Assembly: GCA_041392165.1 (NCBI GenBank)
Contig: JAWKMN010000012.1
Span: 1 to 64,000 of the forward strand
Direction: 5' to 3'
From: Arenibacter sp041392165
GTDB lineage: Bacteria; Bacteroidota; Bacteroidia; Flavobacteriales; Flavobacteriaceae
DNA length: 64,000 nucleotides
Made by a program: the position numbers and the translations under genes. The notes below the pieces were generated by a model. That model was not told where the DNA came from. It worked only from the letters and a program-made list of their open reading frames with translations, and made no database searches. This document shows positions 54,153-62,825 of this stretch, piece after piece. How positions within the stretch are numbered: the stretch's first letter is position 1; every line of letters begins with the position of its first letter.

Positions 54153-57100
54153 ATGAGCAATACAACGGATAAGGAACAACACAGTACAAAACGGTTTTTA
54201 AAACTCTCTGGTTTGGAACCTTTGGTGATAACCCCGGAAAGCAATTTTGTAAATGTAGGGGAGCGTACCAATGTGGCTGGTTCCAAAAAATTCCTTCGAC
54301 TGATCAAGGAGGAGAAGTTTGAGGAGGCATTGGATATTGCCCGCGAACAGGTGGAAGGTGGAGCACAGATCATAGATGTCAATATGGACGATGGTCTTAT
54401 CGATGGCAAGGAGGTTATGGTAAAATTCCTGAACCTTATTGTTTCTGAACCGGATATTGCCCGTGTCCCTATCATGATCGATAGCTCCAAATGGGATATT
54501 ATAGAGGCAGGTCTCCGGGTAGTACAGGGAAAATGTGTGGTGAACTCCATAAGTCTCAAAGAAGGGGAGGAAGAGTTTATTAAGCATGCCAAATTGATCA
54601 GGCGTTATGGAGCAGCCGTTATTGTTATGGCCTTTGACGAGGTTGGGCAGGCCGATACTTATGAAAGGCGATTGGAAATTTCCAAACGCTCTTATGATAT
54701 ATTGGTCAATAAAGTAGGATTCCCACCTGAGGATATTATTTTTGACCTCAATATTTTTCCCGTGGCCACGGGAATGGACGAGCATAAGTTAAATGCGCTC
54801 GACTTTATAAACGCCACAGCGTGGGTAAAGGAAAATTTGCCTTTTTGTAGTGTAAGTGGAGGGGTGAGTAATGTGTCCTTTAGTTTTAGGGGAAACAATC
54901 CCGTAAGGGAGGCCATGCATTCCGTATTCCTGTATCATGCCATAAAGGCCGGGATGAATATGGGAATTGTAAATCCAAGTATGTTGGAGGTCTATGATGA
55001 TATCCCCAAAGATCTTTTGGAGTATGTAGAGGATGTGATCCTTAACCGACGGGAAGATGCCACCGAACGATTATTGGAATTTGCAGAAACTGTAATCGGT
55101 AAGGAGAAGGAAAATAAGGTAGACCTTTCTTGGAGGGAAGAACCCTTGCAAAATAGGATTACCCGTGCCTTGGTAAAGGGAATAGATCTATATGTGGTAG
55201 AGGATGTCGAGGAGGCCCGTTTAAGTGTTAAAGCACCCATAGAGGTTATAGAAGGGCATTTGATGACCGGAATGAACGTGGTGGGCGATTTGTTCCAAAG
55301 CGGTAAGATGTTCCTGCCCCAAGTGGTAAAATCGGCCAGGGTAATGAAAAAGGCCGTGGCGTACTTATTGCCGTTCATTGAAGAGGAGAAGAAAAAATCG
55401 GCCCCCCGGCCCCCAAAGGGGGAGTTGCATTGGAAGACTGCAGACCCAATACTTTACGGGGCGTTAAAGGAATATGCCAAGAATATGAGGAATATCCCTG
55501 CCGAAGCCGAAAAATTACTTTGGAACGCGCTTAGCGGAAAAAACTTGGATGGATATAAATTTAGGCGACAACATATTATCGGGGAATATATTACAGATTT
55601 CATTTGTTTAAAGAGCAATTTAATTGTAGAGGTGGATGGACTTATTCATCAATTGCCCGATAACAAACAAAGTGATGCCGATCGAACGGCTTGGTTGGAG
55701 AAAGAAGGTTATAGGGTAATCCGTTTTACGAATAATGAAGTCTTAAGTGATTTGGAAGGCGTCTTGAATAGTATTCATAAAGCACTAAAAGCTCCCCCTT
55801 CGGGGGCGGGGGGGGCTGCTGGGAAAATACTCATGGCGACCGTAAAGGGCGACGTGCACGATATAGGAAAAAATATTGTTAGTGTAGTCCTTGCCTGTAA
55901 CAACTACGAGATCGTAGATCTGGGGGTAATGGTTCCCCCGGAGAAGATTATCAATGCGGCCAAGGAGGAAAATGTGGATATCATAGGGCTTAGCGGACTA
56001 ATCACCCCATCCCTGGATGAAATGGTCTTTTTGGCCAAGGAAATGGAACGTCAAAATTTTACGGTTCCCCTGCTTATTGGGGGAGCCACCACCAGTAAGG
56101 CGCATACGGCCGTTAAAATAGACCCTCAGTACAAGAGTGCCGTGGTACACGTTAATGATGCTTCCAGGGCCGTTACCGTGGTGGGCGACCTGCTGCAAAA
56201 GGAGTCGTCCGATAAGTATAAAGAGGGTATTAAATTGGATTATGCCGATTTTAGACAGAAATTCCTTAACAGAGGAAAGCACAAGGAGTACCTGACCCTT
56301 ATAGAGGCTAGGAAGAATAAATATCGGTTGGATTGGTCAAAGGCCGAAATTGTTGTACCCAAAACCTTTGGGGTCCAAATAATCGAGGATTTTGACCTGA
56401 GGGAATTGGTGCCTTATATAGATTGGTCCCCCTTTTTTAGAAGCTGGGAACTTCATGGCAAATACCCAGATATATTGGAAGATGGGGTAGTGGGCAAACA
56501 GGCAACCGAGCTTTTTGTAGATGCCAAGGCAATGATGAAGAAGATTTTGGATGGTAAACTGTTTAAGGCAAAGGCCATTTTCGGATTGTTTCCTGCCAAT
56601 ACCATTAATGATGATGATATAGCCCTGACCCATAACGGAGAGGAGGTTATTTTTAGGACATTGCGTCAGCAGGCCAAAAAATATGTAGGGAAACCTAATT
56701 TTGCACTGTCCGATTTTATTGCTCCCAAGGAAAGTGGCCAGCAGGATTATATGGGTTGTTTCTGTGTATCCGCGGGCTTTGGCACGGATGAACTGGCAGA
56801 TGGTTACCGTAAAAATTTGGATGATTACAACAGTATAATGGTCAAGGCTCTTGCAGACCGCTTGGCAGAGGCCTTTGCAGAATACCTGCACAGGGAAGTC
56901 AGGATCAAGCATTGGGGTTATGCCGCAGACGAAAGGCTTGGCAATGAGGAGTTGATCAAGGAATCCTATGTAGGGATAAGGCCTGCGCCCGGTTATCCTG
57001 CATGTCCCGATCATTTGGAAAAGTTGACCATCTGGAAATTATTAAAGGTAAAGGAAAAGATCGGGGTAGCATTGACGGACAGTTTGGCCATGTGGCCTGC

Positions 57101-57257
57101 TGCCAGTGTAAGTGGATATTATTTTGGCAACCCGGAAGCGCGGTATTTTGGGGTAGGAAAAATAAAGGAAGACCAAGTGGCCGATTTTGCAGCGCGAAAA
57201 GGAATGCCTCTGGAGGAAGCGACAAGATGGTTGGCCCCCAATATTGCCGATGATTAG
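54153..57257 (+). CDS. metH: methionine synthase, folate/cobalamin half, with an in-frame DUF559 insertion
   Basis: The C-terminal modules of MetH in 1034 residues. The pterin-binding barrel is about 20-280 (NFVNVGERTNVAGSKKFLRL, then DVNMDDGLIDG), and the Cap helices run to about 415 (EGHLMTGMNVVGDLFQSGKM, then FLPQVVKSARVMKKAV). Residues 417-555 are foreign: a DUF559 endonuclease-like domain. Then come the B12 domain (KILMATVKGDVHDIGKNIV with the DxHxxG motif, His569; SGLITPSLDEMV) and the SAM activation domain (RPAPGYPACPDHLEKLTIW). Usual flavobacterial proteins of this type lack the insert and are about 140 residues shorter. The frame is unbroken, so a functional enzyme with a domain in its Cap-B12 linker is plausible. 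Decayed copies of its 3' end follow. Confidence 0.93.
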   Translation: MSNTTDKEQHSTKRFLKLSGLEPLVITPESNFVNVGERTNVAGSKKFLRLIKEEKFEEALDIAREQVEGGAQIIDVNMDDGLIDGKEVMVKFLNLIVSEPDIARVPIMIDSSKWDIIEAGLRVVQGKCVVNSISLKEGEEEFIKHAKLIRRYGAAVIVMAFDEVGQADTYERRLEISKRSYDILVNKVGFPPEDIIFDLNIFPVATGMDEHKLNALDFINATAWVKENLPFCSVSGGVSNVSFSFRGNNPVREAMHSVFLYHAIKAGMNMGIVNPSMLEVYDDIPKDLLEYVEDVILNRREDATERLLEFAETVIGKEKENKVDLSWREEPLQNRITRALVKGIDLYVVEDVEEARLSVKAPIEVIEGHLMTGMNVVGDLFQSGKMFLPQVVKSARVMKKAVAYLLPFIEEEKKKSAPRPPKGELHWKTADPILYGALKEYAKNMRNIPAEAEKLLWNALSGKNLDGYKFRRQHIIGEYITDFICLKSNLIVEVDGLIHQLPDNKQSDADRTAWLEKEGYRVIRFTNNEVLSDLEGVLNSIHKALKAPPSGAGGAAGKILMATVKGDVHDIGKNIVSVVLACNNYEIVDLGVMVPPEKIINAAKEENVDIIGLSGLITPSLDEMVFLAKEMERQNFTVPLLIGGATTSKAHTAVKIDPQYKSAVVHVNDASRAVTVVGDLLQKESSDKYKEGIKLDYADFRQKFLNRGKHKEYLTLIEARKNKYRLDWSKAEIVVPKTFGVQIIEDFDLRELVPYIDWSPFFRSWELHGKYPDILEDGVVGKQATELFVDAKAMMKKILDGKLFKAKAIFGLFPANTINDDDIALTHNGEEVIFRTLRQQAKKYVGKPNFALSDFIAPKESGQQDYMGCFCVSAGFGTDELADGYRKNLDDYNSIMVKALADRLAEAFAEYLHREVRIKHWGYAADERLGNEELIKESYVGIRPAPGYPACPDHLEKLTIWKLLKVKEKIGVALTDSLAMWPAASVSGYYFGNPEARYFGVGKIKEDQVADFAARKGMPLEEATRWLAPNIADD
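55401..55817 (+). mobile_element. DUF559 element with terminal inverted repeats inserted in metH
   Basis: The left end is GCCCCCCGGCCCCCAAAGGG (then GGAGTT), and the reverse complement of the right end is AGCCCCCCCCGCCCCCGAAG (then GGGGAGCTT). These match over about 26 bases, each with an inner GGGGG/CCCCC hairpin. Between them lies the DUF559 domain: LLWNALSGKNLDGYKFRRQH, then GEYITDFICLKSNLIVEVDG with Asp482, Glu493 and Asp495 of a PD-(D/E)xK-type core, then GYRVIRFTNNEVL. The whole is about 417 bases, close to 139 codons, in frame with metH. Boundaries are accurate to a few bases. Mobility is inferred; the domain may cut DNA or be a passenger. Confidence 0.85.
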
Positions 57258-57610
57258 CTGCTTGCAAGGTTCAAGGTTTTTGACCTGCAAGGTTTTTTTA
57301 ACCTTGTGGGTCTAGATCAAAGAAGACCAAGTGGCCGACTTTGTTGTATGGGAGGTTATCTTTGGGAGAGGCATCAAGATGGTTGGCCTCCAACATTGTC
57401 GATGATTGGCCGTCTGCAAGTTTTTTGACCTGCAAGGTTTTTTTAACCTTGTAGGTCTAGATCAAAGAAGACCAAGTGGCCGACTTTGCAGTATGGGAGG
57501 TTATCTTTGGGAGAGGCATCAAGATGGTTGGCCTCCAATATTGTCTATGATTGGCCGTCTGCAAGTTTTTTGACCTGCAAGGTTTTTTTTAACCATGTAG
57601 GTCTAGGTCT
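57167..57610. repeat. three tandem copies of the metH 3' end, two decayed
   Basis: Unit 1 (57167-57320) contains the true end of metH. Units 2 (57321-57465) and 3 (57466-57610) each begin AGAAGACCAAGTGGCCGACT, continue with AAGATGGTTGGCCTCCAA and GATTGGCCGTCTGCAAG, and are offset by 145 bases. They no longer read in the MetH frame. Every unit ends in the hairpin GACCTGCAAGGTT with AACCTTGTGGGTC (or close variants). This looks like duplication of the gene end plus its terminator-like palindrome followed by drift. Confidence 0.85.
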
Positions 57611-57930
57611 AGAATGAAAAGTAATTGAAAGATTGGATTTTGGTTTCCATCCATAAGGCATGGCTTGTGCAGCAGGGATAGGAACGATATCTTTTTTATG
57701 ACTTTGGAATAAAAAAATTAAGTGGATAGCCCGGCCGCAAACCTACTTAAGGGTGGGTTTGTGGAATAGGGATATCAGGAGTCTTAATTAATTGGTATAG
57801 CCGTAAACTAACTTAAAGGAGGGGTTGTGGGCTGCCATAATATACTGGAAAATAAGAATTGGAAATAGTGCTTGTGCAAGGAAATAAATAATTGATAATG
57901 ATCCTTTTTTAAGGATTTGGGTAAAAAACT
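57611..57930. other. gap between the metH repeats and metF
   Basis: No gene is seen. A degenerate repeat of about 35 bases occurs twice, around 57727-57765 (CCGCAAACCTACTTAAGGGT) and 57796-57830 (CCGTAAACTAACTTAAAGGA). There is no clear promoter match to TAnnTTTG before metF and no riboswitch. Confidence 0.4.
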
Positions 57931-58884
57931 ATGAAAGTAACGGAACACATTAAAAAAGCGGGAGGGAAAACATTGTTTTCCTTTGAGGTAATACCGCCGG
58001 TCAAAGGAAGAAGTATTCAGGAATTATACAATAATATAGACCCGTTAATGGAGTTTAAGCCGCCCTTCATTGATGTAACTACTTCCAGGGAGGAGTACGT
58101 GTACATAGATAAGGACGGATTGTTGGACAAGAAATTGACCCGGATGAGACCGGGTACCGTAGGTATTTGTGCCTCTATACAACACAAATATGGTGTTGAT
58201 ACCGTTCCACATGTGCTCTGTGGAGGTTTTACCAAGGAAGAGACGGAGTATATGTTGGTAGATTGCCAATATCTGGGGATCCAAAATGTGATGGCACTTC
58301 GTGGGGATGCGCGGAAAGAAGAACAGTATTTTAGCCCAACCAAGGGGGGACATGCCTATGCATCGGAGTTGGTGAAACAGATCCACGCCTTAAATAATGG
58401 GAATTACTTGCATGACAAGGTAGAGACGGTACACAGTGCCGATTTTTGTATTGGTGTTGCCGGCTATCCCGAAAAGCATATGGAAGCGCCCTCCCTGATT
58501 ACCGATTTAAAACGCTTGCAGGAAAAGGTAGAGGCTGGGGCCGATTATGTGGTGACACAAATGTTTTTTGACAACCAGAAGTTTTTTGAATTTGTTGAGG
58601 CGGCCAAGAAAAAGGGGATCAACGTGCCCATTATTCCGGGGATCAAGCCTATTGCCGTAAAACGGCATTTGCAATTATTGCCCCAGGTCTTTAAAATAGA
58701 CCTACCACAAGATTTGATAGATGCTGTTGAGGATTGTAAAACCAATGCCGATGTACGCCAGGTAGGAATAGAGTGGGCCATTCAGCAATCCAAGGAACTG
58801 AAGGCCGCGGGCGTTCCCGTATTGCACTATTATTCCATGGGGAAATCCGACAATATTGGGGCCATTGCCAAAGAGCTGTTCTAA
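57931..58884 (+). CDS. metF: 5,10-methylenetetrahydrofolate reductase
   Basis: Supplies methyl-tetrahydrofolate for MetH. The 317 residues carry MTHFR marks: GGKTLFSFEVIPPVKGRSIQ, FIDVTTSREEYVYIDKDGL, VMALRGDARKEEQYF, the FAD/folate region VAGYPEKHMEAPSLITDLKR and VTQMFFDNQKFFEFVEAAKK. The DGLLDKKLTRMRPGTVG loop is standard. It comes after the metH repeats, so the gap may break what was once a single operon. Confidence 0.95.
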   Translation: MKVTEHIKKAGGKTLFSFEVIPPVKGRSIQELYNNIDPLMEFKPPFIDVTTSREEYVYIDKDGLLDKKLTRMRPGTVGICASIQHKYGVDTVPHVLCGGFTKEETEYMLVDCQYLGIQNVMALRGDARKEEQYFSPTKGGHAYASELVKQIHALNNGNYLHDKVETVHSADFCIGVAGYPEKHMEAPSLITDLKRLQEKVEAGADYVVTQMFFDNQKFFEFVEAAKKKGINVPIIPGIKPIAVKRHLQLLPQVFKIDLPQDLIDAVEDCKTNADVRQVGIEWAIQQSKELKAAGVPVLHYYSMGKSDNIGAIAKELF

Positions 58885-58996
58885 GAAGCCTTTTGGCCCG
58901 GCTCACCCGTATTGATCTTCATGGTTTATGGAAGTGTAACCGGTATTGTTAAGTTTTGGAAACCCTATTTTTAATTTTTCATTACATTTGCTCCCC

Positions 58997-60094
58997 ATGA
59001 ACCTAAGGCTATTTCTTATAGGCTGTCTGTCGACAGCTTTTTGTTTTTCACAAAATCGGCAAGAAACCAAGAGGTACACCTTGGATGTTAGTCAATTCTA
59101 TGGTTCCGTACTCCTGCACAATCCCGATATTTCACATTTGATCACTAATCATCCCGGTGGTATTATTTTGGGATATAATAGGAAGACGTATGGGGATGAG
59201 GAGTGGCAGCAATGGTATAATTACCCCGATACCGGATTTTCTTTCGTTTATCAGAATATGAACAACAATACCTTGGGGGAAAATTTTGGACTTTATGCCC
59301 ATTATAATTTTTATTTTTTTAATAGAAATCTTCAATTTAGATTGGGGCAGGGAGTGGCCTATAACACCAATCCCTTTGATAAGAACGAAAATTTCAGGAA
59401 CAACGCTTACGGTTCCCATTTTTTAAGTTCAACCTATTTGATGCTCAACTATCACAGGGAAAATGTATTGAACGGCCTAGGTTTTAAGGTCGGGATTTCC
59501 TTAATACATTATTCCAATGCCAACGTTACCGCACCCAATACCTCTACGAATACCATGGCCCTGAACATGGGGTTGACCTATGATCTGGATGGAGGAAGGG
59601 AGAGGGAATATATTGGGACCGAAAAACTGAAGATGGCTGAGCCCATTAAACTTAATCTCGCCTTTAGGTCTGGAATCAATGAGAGTGATGTGGTGGATTC
59701 CGGACAGTATGCCTTTTATATTTTTTCGGCCTATGCGGATAAGCGCTTTACAAGAAGAAGTGCCCTGCAGTTGGGTACGGATGTGTACTTTTCCAATTTT
59801 TTAAAGGAACTTATACGCTATCAGTCGGTGGCTTTTCCTGAATATGGGGTGCAACCGGATGACGATTACAAACGTGTTGGCGTGTTTTTGGGCCATGAAC
59901 TTTTTATTAATAAAATATCCGTAATTGCACAGTTGGGATATTATGTGTACTATCCTTTTGATTTTGAGGGAAAGGTCTATAATAGAATTGGCCTGAAACG
60001 ATATTTTTCGAATAAAGTCTTTGGGGCCATAAGTTTAAAATCGCACGGAGCAAAAGCGGAAGCCGTGGAATTTGGTGTTGGAGTTCGGCTATAG
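58997..60094 (+). CDS. PagL-like lipid A deacylase (acyloxyacyl hydrolase family)
   Basis: An outer-membrane barrel of about 365 residues. The ATG at 58997 gives a signal peptide (NLRLFLIGCLSTAFCFS); a TACATTTG box at 58983-58990 lies just before it, so the ATG at 58946 is rejected. The PagL-type active-site pair appears in ISLIHYSNANVTAPNTSTNT, His171 and Ser173. Alternating beta strands fill the rest (LGVGxAY-like GQGVAYNTNPF, GHELFINKISVIAQLGYYVY) and it ends in VRL. The reaction, removal of a 3-O acyl chain from lipid A, is family knowledge; activity here is inferred. It stands after metF with no functional link. Confidence 0.82.
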   Translation: MNLRLFLIGCLSTAFCFSQNRQETKRYTLDVSQFYGSVLLHNPDISHLITNHPGGIILGYNRKTYGDEEWQQWYNYPDTGFSFVYQNMNNNTLGENFGLYAHYNFYFFNRNLQFRLGQGVAYNTNPFDKNENFRNNAYGSHFLSSTYLMLNYHRENVLNGLGFKVGISLIHYSNANVTAPNTSTNTMALNMGLTYDLDGGREREYIGTEKLKMAEPIKLNLAFRSGINESDVVDSGQYAFYIFSAYADKRFTRRSALQLGTDVYFSNFLKELIRYQSVAFPEYGVQPDDDYKRVGVFLGHELFINKISVIAQLGYYVYYPFDFEGKVYNRIGLKRYFSNKVFGAISLKSHGAKAEAVEFGVGVRL

Positions 60095-60186
60095 GTCCAA
60101 TTCGTATGGCCGATGGCCTGTTCAAATGATATATTATGATGAACTATTTTGTTTTTAAGATAAGTTTGTGGTGGAGGGATGCGGCC

Positions 60187-60945
60187 ATGGTTGCCAGATA
60201 CGGAATATTTTTGGCGATTATGGTGGTGCTTGCGAGTTGCAATGGTGAAAATGCGCCCGATTGTTTTCAAAATGCCGGGGACATAGAGAGGGAAATAGTG
60301 GAAGTGTCTGATTTTAAAAAGATTACGGTTTATGAGAACGTGCAATTGATATTAAGACAGGGCAGTCCGTTAAAGGTAGAAGTGGAAACGGGGGAATATT
60401 TACGGAACGAAGTTGAGGTAGAGGTAGTGGATGACCGACTTTTATTGCGCGATACCAATGATTGCAATTTTACCCGAAAATATGGATTGACCAAGGTCTT
60501 TGTTACGGCTCCCAATATTGTGGAGATCAGGAGCAGCACCGGACTCGATATCCTTAGTGATGGCATACTGGCTTTTTCCGGATTAACCTTAGTTTCAGAG
60601 AGCTTTAACGACCCGGATGCCGGATATACCAGTGGGGAGTTCAATTTGGAATTGGATACTCAAAACTTGACCATTGTTTCCAACGGAATTTCATTCTATA
60701 ATTTAAGGGGCAGAACGGTTAATTTTAATATTATGTTTGCCGCAGGGGATTCCCGTTTGGAGGCGGAGGCGCTAATGGCGGATAATATTAGTTTTAATCA
60801 TAGGGGATCCAACGATATGCGTTTAAATCCCCTGGAATCACTTAAAGGCACTTTGCGCGGTACAGGGGATGTGGTAAGTTTTAATAGACCGGCCATTGTG
60901 GAGGTGGAGCGGTTATATAAGGGAGAACTTATTTTTAGTGAATAA
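60187..60945 (+). CDS. head GIN (DUF2807) domain lipoprotein
   Basis: A predicted envelope lipoprotein of about 252 residues. ATG 60187 gives a signal with lipobox LASC (Cys18). The frame opens earlier at 60136, which would put a charged stretch before the signal, so it is less likely. The rest is a repetitive beta-helix-like DUF2807 domain: VSDFKKITVYENVQLILRQG, KVEVETGEYL, RSSTGLDILSDG, and a last turn ending LRGTGDVVSF. These proteins are abundant in Bacteroidota with no defined role (putative adhesin-like). The serine hydrolase gene follows. Confidence 0.88.
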   Translation: MVARYGIFLAIMVVLASCNGENAPDCFQNAGDIEREIVEVSDFKKITVYENVQLILRQGSPLKVEVETGEYLRNEVEVEVVDDRLLLRDTNDCNFTRKYGLTKVFVTAPNIVEIRSSTGLDILSDGILAFSGLTLVSESFNDPDAGYTSGEFNLELDTQNLTIVSNGISFYNLRGRTVNFNIMFAAGDSRLEAEALMADNISFNHRGSNDMRLNPLESLKGTLRGTGDVVSFNRPAIVEVERLYKGELIFSE

Positions 60946-61072
60946 ACTGGCCGTGTTGTTGATCTGAACCTATACGTTTTTGTTACAGGGGATTTCTCTC
61001 GGAAAATGCCGGAAGGAACTGCCAAATGAGGCGCCAAACAGGCAGGCCTTAATAGTAATCCATAACTACCTA

Positions 61073-62149
61073 ATGAATTCCATTCTAAAATACGTAATGC
61101 ATTTTTTTAGCTCCCAAAGGGGTATGGGAGGGGACAAGGAATTATTGGGCAGTATCCGGGCCGACCATATTTTGCAAAAGCTGATAGAGGACCAACAGGT
61201 TCCCGGTCTTGCCATTACCGTTCGTAAAAATAATGAAGTGTACTTTGAAAAAGGCTATGGATTTTCGGATTTGGAACAGCAAACTACCGTAGACCCCCAA
61301 AATACGATCTTTAGGATCGCCAGTGTGTCCAAACCCATAGCAGCGGCCGCTTTGGCAAAAATGGTAGCGGAAGAACAATTGGATCTGGATGCTTCCATTT
61401 ATAGGTATGTTCCGTACTTTCCGAAAAAAGGGTTCGATATTACACTGAGACAATTGGCAGGACATACGGCTGGAATTAGGGGTTATCAAGGGGGCGAATA
61501 TGGTTTGAACAAGCCTTTGGGTATAAAGGAGTCGCTTGCTCTGTTCCAGAATGACGAGCTCCTTTTTGAACCGGGAAAGGGATTTCAGTATACCAGTTTT
61601 GATTGGGTATTGATTTCTTTGGCCATTCAGGAAGTAAGTGGTATGCCTTTTGCAGACTATGTTCAGGAAAAAGTATTAACACCCTATGGTTTAAAAAACA
61701 CTTTTCCGGAAGTTCCGGGGAATCTTCCTTCAAACTGTAGTACGTTTTATTCCAAGGGCAGATTGGGGTTTAGGAAGGCCATCCCGGTGAACAATGCTTA
61801 CAAGTTGGCGGGAGGGGGCTATTTGTCCACTTCTGCAGATATTGCTCGTTTTGGACAACTCTATTTTGATTCAAAAATAGGGGAAGACCTCATTAAGTCC
61901 CAATTCCTTACCTCTGGGATCATTAATGGTACGCCAACCTACTACGGTCTTGGATGGCAGGTTGCCCAAGATAGGTTGGGTAGGCGCTACTATGGCCATT
62001 TGGGCAATGGTGTAGGGGGCTATGCTGTATTCTATGTGTATCCGAAACAGGATATGGTTTTTTCCATTCTGCTTAATTGTACCAATCCTGGGGTTTTGGA
62101 TACCTTGGAAGAGGTGATTGGGCTTTTTCTCGGGGAGGTTGTGGAATAG
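61073..62149 (+). CDS. serine hydrolase of the beta-lactamase family
   Basis: A penicillin-binding-protein-fold hydrolase of about 358 residues. The nucleophile motif SxxK is in IFRIASVSKPIAAAALAKM, the second motif is YTSFDWVLI (in place of YxN) and the third is HLGNGVGG, which is HxG-like. Many such proteins are esterases or peptidases, not true beta-lactamases; no substrate can be given. The start is uncertain: ATG 61073, 61097 or 61124; the frame extends back to a TTG at 60980. No signal peptide is convincing in any version. Confidence 0.82.
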   Translation: MNSILKYVMHFFSSQRGMGGDKELLGSIRADHILQKLIEDQQVPGLAITVRKNNEVYFEKGYGFSDLEQQTTVDPQNTIFRIASVSKPIAAAALAKMVAEEQLDLDASIYRYVPYFPKKGFDITLRQLAGHTAGIRGYQGGEYGLNKPLGIKESLALFQNDELLFEPGKGFQYTSFDWVLISLAIQEVSGMPFADYVQEKVLTPYGLKNTFPEVPGNLPSNCSTFYSKGRLGFRKAIPVNNAYKLAGGGYLSTSADIARFGQLYFDSKIGEDLIKSQFLTSGIINGTPTYYGLGWQVAQDRLGRRYYGHLGNGVGGYAVFYVYPKQDMVFSILLNCTNPGVLDTLEEVIGLFLGEVVE

Positions 62150-62248
62150 CTGCTTTTGGTGCGGTCAGATGAAAAGAATAAGACTTGGGAAGATTATAGT
62201 AGGGTTTCCAGGGCATTAGTTTTATTTTTACATAAAAACCGTTCCTAT

Positions 62249-62737
62249 ATGAAAAATGAATATACAATTCCAGCACAGGCCCGAATTGGCCACGTACATT
62301 TAAAAGTGGCGGACCTGGAACGGTCCTTGGATTTTTATTGTAATCTGTTGGGCTTTGAAGTGACCACTATGTACGGAAGTCAGGCCGCCTTTATTTCCGC
62401 CGGGGGATACCACCATCATATTGGTTTGAATACATGGCATAGCAAAGGGCTGCCTCCGGTGCCTACCCGTAGTGTAGGTTTGTTCCACACCGCAATAGTT
62501 TATCCTACCAGAAAAGATCTGGCAACAATATATATGCGTTTGCTTAGGGCAGAATATCCATTGACCGGAGCCAGTGACCATGGTGTTTCGGAAGCCATTT
62601 ATTTGGATGATCCGGACAAAAACGGAGTGGAACTTTATTGGGACCGTCCCAAAGGTCTTTGGACCTATGAGCCGGACGGATCCTTGGCGATGTTTACAAA
62701 ACCATTAAATATGGAGAATTTGTTACAAGAGTTATAA
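62249..62737 (+). CDS. VOC family protein (glyoxalase/dioxygenase fold)
   Basis: A protein of 162 residues from ATG 62249, starting MKNEYTIPAQARIGHVHLKV. HVHLKVADLERSLDFYCNLL is the first betaalphabetabetabeta unit with a metal-ligand His, and HHHIGLNTWHSKG the second ligand region. HTAIVYPTRKDLA starts the second half and GVELYWDRP holds the terminal Glu ligand. The combination resembles the catechol-dioxygenase-like VOC group (CatE-type). Substrate unknown. The longer frame from 62156 overlaps nothing conserved and is rejected. Confidence 0.88.
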   Translation: MKNEYTIPAQARIGHVHLKVADLERSLDFYCNLLGFEVTTMYGSQAAFISAGGYHHHIGLNTWHSKGLPPVPTRSVGLFHTAIVYPTRKDLATIYMRLLRAEYPLTGASDHGVSEAIYLDDPDKNGVELYWDRPKGLWTYEPDGSLAMFTKPLNMENLLQEL

Positions 62738-62825
62738 TCGGCTTAAATTACGCTTCACTATTTTAGGTCTCTTGTAATTTTTTTTTATCTTCATATTTTA
62801 ATAAATACTTCAGAATTATAAATAC

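Noticed and set aside
54153..57257. Reading the DUF559 region of metH as an intein
   Set aside because: No intein splice motifs (N-terminal Cys/Ser block A, terminal HN followed by Cys/Ser/Thr) are present at the borders; the ends are palindromic proline/glycine linkers.
57727..57830. Pair of ~35-base degenerate repeats before metF as a regulatory element
   Set aside because: Similarity is weak and there is no known structure; kept only as a note within the gap entry.
60136..60186. Longer start for the head-GIN protein
   Set aside because: The upstream 17 codons put a charged, tryptophan-rich segment before the lipoprotein signal, so ATG 60187 fits better.
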